64,000 nucleotides of DNA from Undaria pinnatifida. Lineage: Eukaryota; Sar; Phaeophyceae; Laminariales; Alariaceae. The notes under the pieces were generated by a model. That model was not told where the DNA came from. It did no database searches and saw nothing but the letters and a program-made list of their open reading frames with translations. The DNA lies in contig JABAKD010000029.1 in NCBI GenBank assembly GCA_012845835.1, positions 13,940,392 to 14,004,391 on the forward strand, written 5' to 3'. Shown piece after piece: positions 23,001-31,720 of this stretch. The stretch's first letter is position 1. Every line of letters starts with the position of its first letter. The position numbers and the translations under genes were made by a program.

Positions 23001-26000
23001 AAAAAAGGTCGGAAAACATGTTTTTTTACCTGGTTATTTTCGTTGATTCTTCTGGCGGTGGGTTTGACGGGTGATACTCTGTATCTCGGTGTGCCTTCAT
23101 GTATCTTAGTGTCCTCTTTTTTTTTTAATGAAATTATTCCAACAACGTCAGCTCGCCCCGTTTATTCGTCGTTACATCACGTCCCTTTGTGGAGCTCCCT
23201 TCTTTCGTCGATAATGTACCTCCACGTACTTTGTGCATATCGTCACCCTCTTTTTTCGCTCCGTGTTGTCGTCGGTACCTCCTTGAATGTGCAGTCTATT
23301 TACTATTTGCGCGTCCGTTTGCGACAGAAGGATGGCCGAACGGACTGAAAACCGTCGATTCACAACTCTACCGTTTACCGTTGTGTATCTCCGTGTGTTC
23401 GTCGGTACCTGCGTGCCTTCGTCGGTTCCTCCGTGTAGCTTTGTGCGTACCGTTTGTGTGTCCCACTTTCCCTTTTTTTCCTTCCTTTGCTCGTCGATAC
23501 CCCTGCTAGCCTTTGTGCACGCACCTCCTTTTGTTCGTCGGTGAGGCTCGTCCGTTTATCTTTTGTGGTTGTCCCGTGTATTCGTCGGGTCTGACGTGTA
23601 TTCGTCGGTATCTCCGTCCCTTCTTCTGTATGATACCTTGTTGTAGGCTATTTATGCGTCCGTCCGCGACGAAAAGGCTGCGGAACTGACCAAAAAACTA
23701 GCCGAAGCTCCCAAACTGGCGAAGAAGCGCTGGGCATTCGCTATGAAGGACACGTCCACCAAGGACACCGCACGGGTGAGTCATGGACCCCTTCGGGGAG
23801 CTTACCTACCAAACAACTTGCCCGCTTAGATAGTTTGGGCCGGTGCGCTGCTTGCGTTTGCGAGCAGAAATCTCTTCCTGGTCGGATCGAGGTACGGGCG
23901 TAGACCCAACCCAACCCCTAACCCTACCCCTAACCCTAACCCTAACCCTGACCCCAACCCTGACCCCAACCCGGACCCAAAAGGGGCCAGAAACGGGCGA
24001 GAAACGCGGCTGCGCCGCTTTTGGATTTTACTCCGGAGTATAAAATATCATTTCGATCTGCGGACCACCACATAGCCCTCGGCCAACGAGAGAGCGTAAA
24101 AACTACCTCCAAGACCCGGGCGGCCACATTGTTAGGTCTTCTGCCTTCGGGGCATGAGAGGAAATTTCTCCGAAGCTTCGTTGGAACGTTCTTGGTTAGG
24201 GCCGTGACTCTGCCAATTGGGACTATACTCACAGTGGCTATACTAGTAGTGACTAAGCGAACAGTGACTGTGCTTGTATTAATGGTTGGTCTCCGACTAA
24301 TTGTCGGTTTGCTCGGTAATAGATAGATTACAATAATTAGTTGTGTGCTATTTTTTTGCGTATTTCCGCTTTTTTGCATCTGACCGGGGAAAAATGGCGG
24401 CAATAAATGGCGAAGGCTGTTAGTTGGCAGACTAGAAATCGCTGACTAGTTATTTATACACGGTATTTTCTAGTCTGCCTATTTACGGGGGACCCTAGTA
24501 AATAGGACCTACGGTGGAAACAAAAACCTATATATTCATCTATTTTCACTAACGATATTTGGTCCTATTTACTATCGTCCTCCGCAATAGGGCTAGTAAT
24601 AGTAAGGACCTACGGTGGACAAAAAAACCTATATATTCATCTATTTTTACTAACAATATTTGGTCCTATTTACTATCGTCCTCCGTAATAACTACCGGGT
24701 GCCTACCATTTACTATTACTATTACTATTACTATTATTTACTATTACTATTACTATTACTATTACGAAGGACGATAGTAAATAGGACCAAATATTGTTAG
24801 TAAAAATAGATGAATATATAGGTTTTTGTGTCCACCGTAGGTCCTATTTACTAGGATTCCCCCGTAGTAGCACAATGAATAAATGGCGTGCGGTTATTTG
24901 CGTACTGTTGTGCTGCATGTTTGCAGTCTGACCGGTGCATTTGTGGCTCGACGTGCGGTGTTTACTGGCAAGGAGTAAATCGAAATAATGTCATAAGTCA
25001 TGAGGTAAAAAGGTCACAACCCTAAATATAGGGCCAAATTGGCGGTACGTTGTAAAAAAGTGAGCCTTTCTATGCCTCTCGCTCTAGCGAGCTTGAACCA
25101 GCGAAAAAGGCGGCACGACCAAAAACAACCAAAACAACCAAAAAGCCTTCCCCCTTGAGAAAACCCTGCGTCACCTTCCCCCCCCCCCCCCCCCCCCCCC
25201 CGCCAGGGGCGTTTTTTTGTTTTTGTTTTTTTATCAATCGCCGTACAGGACGCACAAAGCAAATACAAAACGTCCCCTCCTCCATCACAGACCCCTGAGT
25301 TACCCCCCTCCCGCTGCTGTGCTTTATTTCGTCCTTTGAATCCCACCCTGTTGTGCTGCTTTTGTTTCTTCCACCCCAATAGTCCTATTGGTGCTGCTTT
25401 TGATTCTTAAATCAATCGTCCTGCTCTACGGTTTATTGTTTCTTCAACCTCCTTCGTGTCGAAAGGGACGCGTGGTCAATTGTCAAATGGCTAAGGCAAG
25501 CAACAACTGAGTCCCCTCCCACCCAGGGTCTATGGTCATACGACTACGGCCATGCACAAACTGAGTACCCCCCTCTCTTCCCCCTTGCTGTGCTGTGTGG
25601 TTTTAACCAATCGCTCGATGTCCGTCTGACAGGCGCCGATCGTCTTGAGGGACGGAGATGGGGTGATGAGGGGCGCTACGGTAAGCGAGGAGATGGGCTT
25701 GAGCTACGCCGATGAAAACCTCTTCCGCCGCGACGTGCGACGATCGACAGCTCTCCGGCAGATGGAGTAGCCAGCCAAAATTAGACTGGAGGTTGAGGTT
25801 GGGGGTGGAGGATACGAGATGGGACGTGGCAGGGTAGGTAGTTATCCCGCACGTAGTGTTAGAGAACCGAGTCGAAATTGGTGTCGTAGCGATTGTTGTT
25901 TGGCGTACTTTTCTGCAGGGGATGCTGTTGAAACAACCCCGGATTTTAACCACCGCCCCTCCGGTGGCTCTGCCCTGCAGGGGTTGGCCAGGTTGAAGCC

Positions 26001-29000
26001 CAGGAATGACGGCTTTTACCCCTTTACAGCTGCACCACGTATTTCTGGACACTACTAGGAATTAGAGTGGAACATGGACACATGCTACTAATAGTACTAG
26101 AGGTGCACCAACCATTGTTCTTTCTGGTGCTCCTAACATCTTGAGGAGCTGGCTCTATTTGCCTTTTAAGGAAAAATCTTATCTCGAGAGGGTAAACACT
26201 GATGCTCCTATGCAACATATTGGGGAGCTGGCTCTATTTGCCTTCTAAGGCAAAAGCTTATCTCGAGAGAGTAAACACTGATGCTCCCATGCAACATACT
26301 GAGGAGCTGGCTCTATTTGCCTTGCAAGGCAAAAACTTATCTCGAGAGAGTAGACACTGATGCTCCTATGCAACATATTGAGAAGCTGGCTCTATTTGCC
26401 TTGTAAGGCAAAAGCTTATCTTGAGAGAGTAAACGTAAAGTGTTTTTGTGATGAAACAATCCCATGGCCTAGTCATACATACCCGAAAACCGTATTTGCA
26501 ACACAAATAATGGCATAGACTAGACTAGACTATATACCGACGGTTTTGGGTTAAGGCGACCCCCGTCATTTCAGAAAACAGAATGGCCAAAAAAGGGTAT
26601 ACCTCTGTGGACATCGTGTAGCGTGCGTCAACGGCGGCTATCCCCTTCACGACACTGCACCCGCTTTTTGGAACACAATAGTGCTCTACTGGTAGGATTT
26701 TGCGTCGGAAAAAGCTGATCTTGCAGTGTTAAACGACCGCAACCTTCGTGCCCTGCATCCTGTACCCGCGACTGGGTAGAAGGCAAGTGCGCCCCGGATA
26801 CAGGATAACTATTTTTCCAACCAAAGATTCAACCCCCCCCCCCCCCCCCTTCCCCCCTTCCCCCCCTGCTCTTCTTTTTCGATTGTCGTACCTGATACGA
26901 ACGTGCAAACTGAACAAAGCCTTCGTTTTCGATCTGAAATCCGAACGGAGAGTATTGGATAAAACTTCAACTGGGGGTAACTTTCTGCGAGTAGCCGTTG
27001 TACTGGTTTGCCAGTAGGCGTCTTTGTTGATGTCGTCGCTCGGCATAGCCGCTTTCGACGAAGGACCTTGCGTATACGTTACAAATATGGCCCATTTGAC
27101 ATGGACACATGAGCCGTTTCGGAGACCCAGGCACCCGATCCTCCCACACGCTTTTCCCCAATGTCTCGTCTACCCAACTTCCGGACAAATTCGCCAGTTT
27201 CAGCAGTCTGTCCCCGCTCTCCAACACCATTCTCCAGTGTCAACTGGGGTCTCTCCAATTTTCACACTTCTCCATTGTTACTGGAGTCTCTCCGACTTGC
27301 CATAATAATCCTCAACGTCAACTGGGGTCTCTCCAACTCACACGCTCTCCCACTCCCACTCCCACTATAGCATTCCCCAATGTCAATTGGAGTCTCTCCA
27401 ACTCCCCTTATAGTTTCAACTGGGGTCTCCCTATAACTTCCCACATAGAGTGTCAACTGGGGTCTCTCCAACTTCCCATAGTGTCAACTGGGGTCTCTCC
27501 ACTTTTCCATAGTGTCAACTGGAGGGTTTCTATAACTACCCATAGTGTCAACTAAGGTCTCTCCAACTTCCCATAGAGTGTCAACTGGGGTGTCTCCAAC
27601 TTCCCATAGTGTCAACTGGGGTCTCCCCAACTCCCCATACGATGTCAACTGGAGTCTCTCCAACTTCCCATAGAGTGTCAACTGGGGTCTCTCCATCTTC
27701 CCAAAGTGTCAGCTGGGGTCTCTCTAACTTCCCATAGAGTGTCAACTGGAGTCTCTCCAACTTCCCATAGGGTGTCAACTGGGGTCTCTCCCAATCATAG
27801 TGTCAGCTGGGATCTCTCTAACTTCCAATAGACTGTCCACTGGGATATCTCCAACTTTCCATAGAGTGTCAAATGGGGTCTCTCCATATTCCCATAGTGC
27901 CAACTGGGGTCTTTCCAACTTTCCATAGTGTTGACTGGGGTCTCTCCAACTTCCCATACAGTGTCAATTGGGATCTCTCCAACTTCCCATAGAGTACCAA
28001 GTGGGGTCTCTCCAACTTCCTATAGTGTCAATTGGGGTCTCTCCAACTTCCCATAGAGTGTCAACTGGGGACTCTCTAACTTCCCATAGTGTCAAGTGGA
28101 GGGGTCTCTCCAACTTCTCATAGAGTGTCAACTGGGGTCTCTCCAACTTCCCATAGTGTTGTCGTTGTTGTTCCGACATTAACTCGCATAATCAAGTCCG
28201 TGGTCACAGGACAGGCTCCAGTCACTCTGGAGCTGGCGAATACCCCAGGGACAAACACAAGCAAGCCAAAGGTGGTACATGCATAGTCTATATCACAGCT
28301 GATGCAATTCATGCCTCCACCAGAAATATTTAGAAAGTGAAATCGAGAGTCAGCCTACGATGTGCCAGGTCCATACTGGTGCATACCTGGTACGTCTCAA
28401 TACTCGCGCCTGGAAAAACCGACTATACCGCTTGCCACCCAAGAAAGAGTACCACGTATATATTGCACGTAGTACCTATCACTACACACGTACGACAGAG
28501 GTAACTCAGTTGGAAAAAAGAAACAAAGAAACGATAAAAAGATAAAGGAAAGAAAAGAAAAGAAGGCGAAAAACGGAAAAGTTTCAACTGGGGTCTCTCT
28601 AACTTCCCATAGAGTGTCAACTGGGGTCTCGCCAACTTCCCATAGAGTGTCAACTAGGGTTGGGTTTCTCCAACTTCCCATAGAGGGTCAACTGGGATCT
28701 CTTCAACTTCCCATGGAGTGTCAACTGGAGTCTCTCCAACTTTCCCATAAAGTGTCCACTAAGGGTCTCTCCATCTTCCCACAGTGTCAACTGGGGTCTC
28801 TCCAACTCCCGATAGAGTGTCAACTGGAGTCTCTCCAATATCCCATAAAGTGTCAGCTGGGGTTTCTCCAATCTCCCATAGTGTCAACTGGGGTCTCTCT
28901 AACTTCCCATAGAGTGTCAACTGGTGTCTCCCCAACTTCTCATAGAGTGTCAACTAGAGTCTCTCCAACTTCCCATGGAGGGTCAACTCGGGTCTCTCCA

Positions 29001-29524
29001 ACTTCCCACTCCAACTTTTCATAGAGGGTCAACTGGAATCTCTCCAACTTGCCATAGAGTGTCAACTGAGATCTCTCCAACTTTCCCATAGAGTGTCCAC
29101 TAGGGTCTCTCCAACTTCCCATAGCGTCAACTGGGGTCTCTCCAACTTCCCATAGAGTGTCATCTGGAGTCTCTCCAATATCCCATAGAGTGTCAGCTGG
29201 GGTTTCTCCAACTTCTCATACAACTGAGGTTTTTCCAACTTCCCATAGTGTCAACTGAGGTCTTTCCAACTTCCCATAGCACAGCGTCAACTGGGGTCGC
29301 GCCCACTTCCCACAGAATGTCAACTGGGGCCTCTTCAACTTCCCATAGTGCCAACTGGGGTCTCTCCAACGTCCCATAGATTGCCAACTTCCCATCCGTA
29401 GATTGTGAACTGAGGTATCTCTTCAACTTCCCATACGACACGTGCTGCGGTGTAAAAGTGCGTGATTTATTTTCAGGGGAAGCTCCTCTCACTCGACCAT
29501 GCGTACCTCGCCCACAGCAACTGA
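14032..29524 (+). CDS. Putative mitochondrial small-subunit ribosomal protein (Bot1/mS45-like), nine exons
   Basis: Exons: 14032-14142, 15371-15559, 16508-16642, 17248-17342, 18413-18532, 19786-19933, 23647-23775, 25633-25680 and 29477-29524. Every junction is GT-AG and every phase closes, giving 1023 bp and 340 residues. The N-terminus is basic, Ser/Gly-rich and acid-poor, and reaches an 'SLSTSAQ' stretch typical of a cleaved mitochondrial presequence. The middle holds a basic Arg/Gln-rich segment (exon 2), then EPDPTTIPDNWFRGHVPDLI and AKRYGLPYLDVQAILTMKQ. The latter is a helix like the 'YGLS..RVEAILRLKE' signature of the fungal Bot1/mS45 family (Pfam Bot1p). The C-terminal part reads PIVLRDGDGVMRGAT, like that family's 'RDxDGTLRTA'. 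The gene model is strong. The family assignment rests on motif resemblance only. It is divergent with RPS5, and its introns are packed with repeats (up to 3.8 kb). Confidence 0.75.
15018..15122 (-). repeat. Family-1 repeat with a C(n) tract
   Basis: Complement of a CATTTGTTGCTTGCC-like core followed by a GTCTCGAAA-type end. It abuts a run of about 30 C. Other copies: 25450-25520, 54345-54430, 54745-54830, 62522-62612, nearly all next to a G/C homopolymer on the same side. Confidence 0.65.
15140..15240 (+). repeat. Decayed upstream copy of exon-2 acceptor junction (mS45-like gene)
   Basis: CTCTCAACCTCAGCACGGAA...GACGCCAGC at about 15187-15222 mirrors the true CCCTGTCGACCTCAGCACAGGA...AACGCCAGC beginning at 15371. 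The shared intron flank reads CCGTTCTCGACCAACAATGCG against the CATTTTCGACCACCAATACG ahead of the true exon. The copies are offset by about 176 bp. Confidence 0.7.
16398..16465 (+). repeat. Family-2 retroelement, 3' end only
   Basis: Matches the last ~65 bp of the 38328-38745 element (CTGTGACCACGGACTTG ... TTAATGTGAGAACAACAA). It is 5'-truncated and ends 42 bp before an exon, so it forms part of the polypyrimidine/acceptor neighbourhood. Confidence 0.6.
16885..17200 (+). repeat. About 157-bp tandem duplication
   Basis: GCTGCAC.T.GAT.TTTC.TAGATGCTAGA, CGCCGTTTTT.TCGTCG and AAGAACACCCCCCC-type blocks recur with the same spacing from about 16888 and 17043. It lies in intron 3 of the mS45-like gene and carries no exon. 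Confidence 0.8.
17781..18048. mobile_element. TA-flanked miniature inverted-repeat element
   Basis: The left end TTAGGGTCGTTCCTATCGAA is mirrored, imperfectly, by GTTCGTTAGGAATGGCCCCTAA on the right. The TIRs are about 25 bp with TA at each outer edge. The interior has repeated CACGATTCCTGAC and AATGTCA motifs and no coding frame. The TA duplication suggests the Tc1/mariner group (inference). Confidence 0.55.
18269..18296 (+). repeat. CCTTG pentamer microsatellite
   Basis: Five perfect CCTTG units. Confidence 0.9.
18815..19304. mobile_element. hAT-like miniature element filled with GGGTC/GGGTA pentamers
   Basis: The ends are CAGGAATATTCACGGGTC and the complement CAGGGATGTTCACGGGTC, which look like hAT termini. 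Inside are about 30 GGGTC units followed by about 20 GGGTA-type units. The complementary GACCC orientation follows at 19105-19290, so the element could fold on itself. A second element with the same plan is at 59038-59228. An 8-bp target duplication was not evident. Confidence 0.6.
20108..20255 (+). repeat. Downstream copy of exon-6 donor junction (mS45-like gene)
   Basis: A run of about 30 bp beginning AGCCAAGACGAAGTCGCGGC at 20120 is almost identical to exon 6 (from 19889). CAGCAAGGTGAACACAAC at about 20235 matches the true donor CAACAAGGTGAACAAAAC. An inserted T-rich segment separates the two parts. The copy would read into a stop and has no acceptor of its own. Confidence 0.85.
20491..21392. 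mobile_element. TA-flanked TIR element rich in CACACCC motifs
   Basis: The left end is TA|CAGCATACGACAGAAGA and the right end reads, as complement, TA|CCGTATACGACAGAATA. Both continue into TAACACACCC. The interior repeats 'cacacccc' and 'gataattttc' blocks, a GCTGCT-rich segment and a family-6 copy. No transposase frame is visible. Confidence 0.55.
21045..21110 (-). repeat. Dispersed repeat family 6
   Basis: The minus strand encodes the trace MTIDPKFVELTADVVKI, the best preserved of the six copies. Confidence 0.6.
21781..22380 (+). repeat. 20-bp minisatellite, 30 units
   Basis: Unit ACCCAACCATTTGGTTTTGA, in perfect 20-bp register for 600 bp, with scattered substitutions (CAT/CGT, TTGG/TCGG) and no length change. 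It contains no stop in any minus-strand frame, so three overlapping long frames appear. These are artefacts. It lies in intron 6 of the mS45-like gene. Confidence 0.98.
22400..22535 (+). mobile_element. SINE remnant, body only
   Basis: Shares ATCGACGAGC, GCTGAACTCTATGCGCGATG and GACCACGGCTTGTCCAGA with the full copies at 176-475 and 31399-31720. The tRNA-like head is missing, as in a 5'-truncated insertion. Confidence 0.65.
22612..22690 (+). repeat. Dispersed repeat family 6
   Basis: GCAGCTTGCAGAGATGGGTATCGA core. The frame is interrupted. Confidence 0.5.
23283..23360 (+). repeat. Upstream copy of exon-7 acceptor junction (mS45-like gene)
   Basis: GTGCAGTCTATTTACTATTTGCGCGTCCGTTTGCGACAG mirrors the true TTGTAG|GCTATTTATGCGTCCGTCCGCGACGA at 23641. 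The homology continues through GGCCGAACGGACTGAAAA against GCTGCGGAACTGACCAAAA. It sits 360 bp upstream of the real acceptor. Confidence 0.8.
23905..23980 (+). repeat. Interstitial telomere-like tract
   Basis: CCCTAACCCTAACCC units grading into CCCTGACCCCAA variants. They match TTAGGG-type telomeres on the opposite strand. Confidence 0.8.
24486..24864. mobile_element. Palindromic TA-flanked MITE with (ATTACT)n loop
   Basis: The outer ends TA|CGGGGGACCCTAG and CTAGGATTCCCCCG|TA are followed inward by inverted copies of AAATAGGACCTACGGTGG and GGTCCTATTTACTATCGTCC. The left arm is internally duplicated. The loop at about 24712-24765 is an ATTACT microsatellite. The whole could form a long hairpin. 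Confidence 0.75.
25450..25520 (-). repeat. Family-1 repeat
   Basis: GTCGAAAGGGACGCGTGGTC ... GCAAGCAACAACTGAGTCCCC, in the complement orientation. A C-rich run follows. Another long C run is at 25180-25201. Confidence 0.6.
26143..26460 (+). repeat. 79-bp tandem repeat, four copies
   Basis: GAGCTGGCTCTATTTGCCTT begins at about 26145, 26224, 26303 and 26382. Each unit contains the near-palindrome TTGCCTT.TAAGGCAAAA and CTTATCTCGAGAGAGTAAAC. It lies in intron 8 of the mS45-like gene. Confidence 0.92.
26455..26640 (+). repeat. Dispersed repeat family 4, partial
   Basis: CCATGGCCTAG, GACGGTTTTGGGTTAAGG and CCCCGTCATTTCAGAAAAC are shared with 29575-29890 (direct) and 30545-30815 (inverted). Confidence 0.55.
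27240..28160 (-). repeat. 33-bp minisatellite, left block
   Basis: The unit starts GTGTCAACTGGGGTCTCTCC and continues AACTTCCCATAG(A). The 33-bp length preserves frame, so the minus strand shows repeating LERPQLTLYGK-type peptides, but units vary in length and frames break. The array is interrupted by a family-2 element and resumes at 28585. I treat it as intronic, non-coding. Confidence 0.95.
28162..28461 (-). mobile_element. Family-2 retroelement inserted in the minisatellite
   Basis: Inverted relative to the 38328-38745 copy and collinear with it, from the (GTT)-type tail at its left end to ACGTGG at its right end. The tail GTTGTCGTTGTTG is the complement of the CAA tail. The array unit is split on both sides, which dates the insertion after array expansion. 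Confidence 0.75.
28585..29400 (-). repeat. 33-bp minisatellite, right block
   Basis: Same unit as the left block, with more length variants (for example AACTTTCCCATAAAG and AATATCCCATAG). It ends 77 bp before the terminal exon of the mS45-like gene. Confidence 0.95.
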
Positions 29525-29574
29525 TTTTGAGCAAACAGAAATCGAAACCCAAATGAACAAACTTGGTGGCCTAT

Positions 29575-29890
29575 TAGTCGTAAGACGAGCGCTACGATAG
29601 AGGCACACCAACCACTGTATTTTCCAGATAAGTTTCTTCAATTTGGGAGCTCAAGAGACCTTTCCTAACCCTGAAAAAAAGATTTGGAGAAAAACGAAAC
29701 TGCTTTACCGGATGAAAAATCCCCATGGCCTAGGTGTAGGACGAAAAATCATGCCAAAAAAAAAAAAAATGGGGCGTATTTCCGACGATTTTGGCTTAAG
29801 GAGCCCCGTCATTCAGAAAACATTTCAGACGAAATATGTGCTTCGTACCTCTTTCGTATCACGCGCGTCAATAACACGCGGCCTGACAAC
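29575..29890 (+). repeat. Dispersed repeat family 4
   Basis: Starts near CACACCAACCACTGTATTTTC, holds CCCCATGGCCTAGGTGTA and an A14 run, and ends near CATTTCAGACGAAATATG. It is mirrored by the inverted copy at 30545-30815, so the pair could form a stem around a 650-bp loop. Confidence 0.6.
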
Positions 29891-30544
29891 AGACACGGGC
29901 CACCACCTTCTTGCAGGTCCCTCTGTTAAACAGGTTCCGCGATGTTCACTCACTTGCCTCGTAAGAGAAACTCTTTGCATTATTCCGGCTAGCCACGGGA
30001 TAGAACAGAACGATATGCACCGAGATGGTGCAAGATTTGACCATTCCTACACCGACGAGCCTGCGAAATCATGTGAAACCACTTTTATCCCATGTTCACA
30101 TCCTAAATACTACGCCTTGCTATGCTCCCATGGCAATGCCTAAAGATTAGTCCACCCTGATGAGCCGTATATGCAGAAATAGGGAAGATTCGAGGAAACA
30201 CCCCGGTTCCACGAGATGTGGCTCTTCAAAACCCACTGCCACAACGCTACCCTCCGAAGGTAAGTCTCAGGAAAACTTTGACACAGAAAACCAAAAGCGA
30301 AGAACGAAAACCAGAAACAGACTACAGAAAACCTACCAGTAATGAAGGCCGGATTCGACAGACGCGAGAGTTATCGCTTTCCTCAGATTAGGAACAAAGG
30401 AAACAGGAGATGGAAAACGGGCAACTCCCGAGAAAGAAAAATGGGGGAACTCTCGAGGAGAAAGAAAAATAAATGCAAGAACACCGGGGTCGAAGGCGCG
30501 GGAGATAGTCGATACCTCACCGGCAAAGCTCCGAGGGGTCACAA

Positions 30545-30815
30545 CAACGATAGACGCGTGCTGCGATGGAGGCAGCGTTTTTCGTCTGAAATTGTTTCTG
30601 AATGACGGGGGGCACCTTAACCCAAAATCGTCGAAACTCGTCGAACATTTGTCACTTTTTTTGCATAGTTCTCGTTGTGCATGTACCTAGGTCTTGGGAT
30701 TTTTCGTCCGGTAGCAGTTGTTTTTTCTCCGAAATCAGTTTTTGGAAGAGGTTATTAAGCTCCCAATTTGACGAACCTCAGAAGAAAAAGTGGTGCAGTA
30801 GCCTCTAGATCGTAG
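30545..30815 (-). repeat. Dispersed repeat family 4, inverted copy
   Basis: Reverse of 29575-29890, with TTTTTCGTCTGAAATTGTTT and CCTAGGTCTTGGGATTTTTC. It interrupts the decayed Gypsy copy. Confidence 0.6.
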
Positions 30816-31398
30816 CACGCGCTCGTATCAGAACGCTAAGTAACGAGACTCTGCTCACGCATGAAATAGACACGGTGCGTATCCCCGCGCAAATGATGTC
30901 GATACGGAGCGGAGAAATAACGAGGGACACTTTTTCCCCCGTGAAAAAAAAGTGAAAAGCCCAACAAAACGAACATCTCCCGAAGAACCAGAACCGAAAA
31001 CCAGGAAAACAGGATTAAAAAATACTCGAGCGCGGTGGTGGCATGAACGTCAACTAGCCACGTCCGCGCCTCGAGCTTCATCTGCGTTACCCTGAATCCC
31101 GCGTGCAACTGATCTACCGCGACGGAGATGAAGGCGCAGGGAACCTTGAGTCCCTTCAGTCGAAGTCGTGTAGCGAGCCGGAGAGAGCGGATGCTTGACC
31201 AGTCTCGGGTCGACCAGAAAATGCATAAAACATTCCCCGTTGGTGGTGGTTGTACGAGCGCTGATTTTTACCAATCACCACAAGCCTTCGTCGGCTTTGT
31301 ACCCACAATGGGCTCCGTTGGGCAGCACCGTAGTGCTGTAGTGGCGTAACCAGTCAGCGCACGGCACATAGTCGTAGCCAGGTGCCACAAATCTAGCC

Positions 31399-31720
31399 GG
31401 TCGCCCCGGTGGCGTGTCAGGTTATCCTCGAGCCTGGTAAAGGTCAGTTTCGTGAGTTCGAATCCCCCCGAGTGCATACTCGTGTAAATTCGTGGGGACT
31501 TTTTCTTGCGCACAAATTGACTTGCGGAAAACGCGAGAGCGTGAGTTAGCAACATTCGATGAAAAATCGACGAGCAGTGGGATTGCTGAACCCTATGCGC
31601 GATAAAAATTGAAGGCAAGAACCGGGGGGACACCTGTGACCACGGCTTGTCCAGAAGCTGGACAGTAGAAGTGTGCAAAAAAGAAGAAAACAAAAAAGCG
31701 CACGGGAAATTGCCCGTTGT
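31399..31720 (+). mobile_element. tRNA-headed SINE-like element, copy B, nested
   Basis: Head with a good box-B match (GAGTTCGAATCC, 31454-31465). The body is shared with 176-475. The tail is A-rich (about 31675-31700), followed by the hairpin CGGGAAATTGCCCG. It interrupts sequence that is continuous in the intact Gypsy copy (around 41020), so it inserted after that copy. Confidence 0.7.

Noticed and set aside
27240-29400. CRISPR-like array
   Set aside because: Units abut directly with no unique spacers and the host is eukaryotic. It is a minisatellite.
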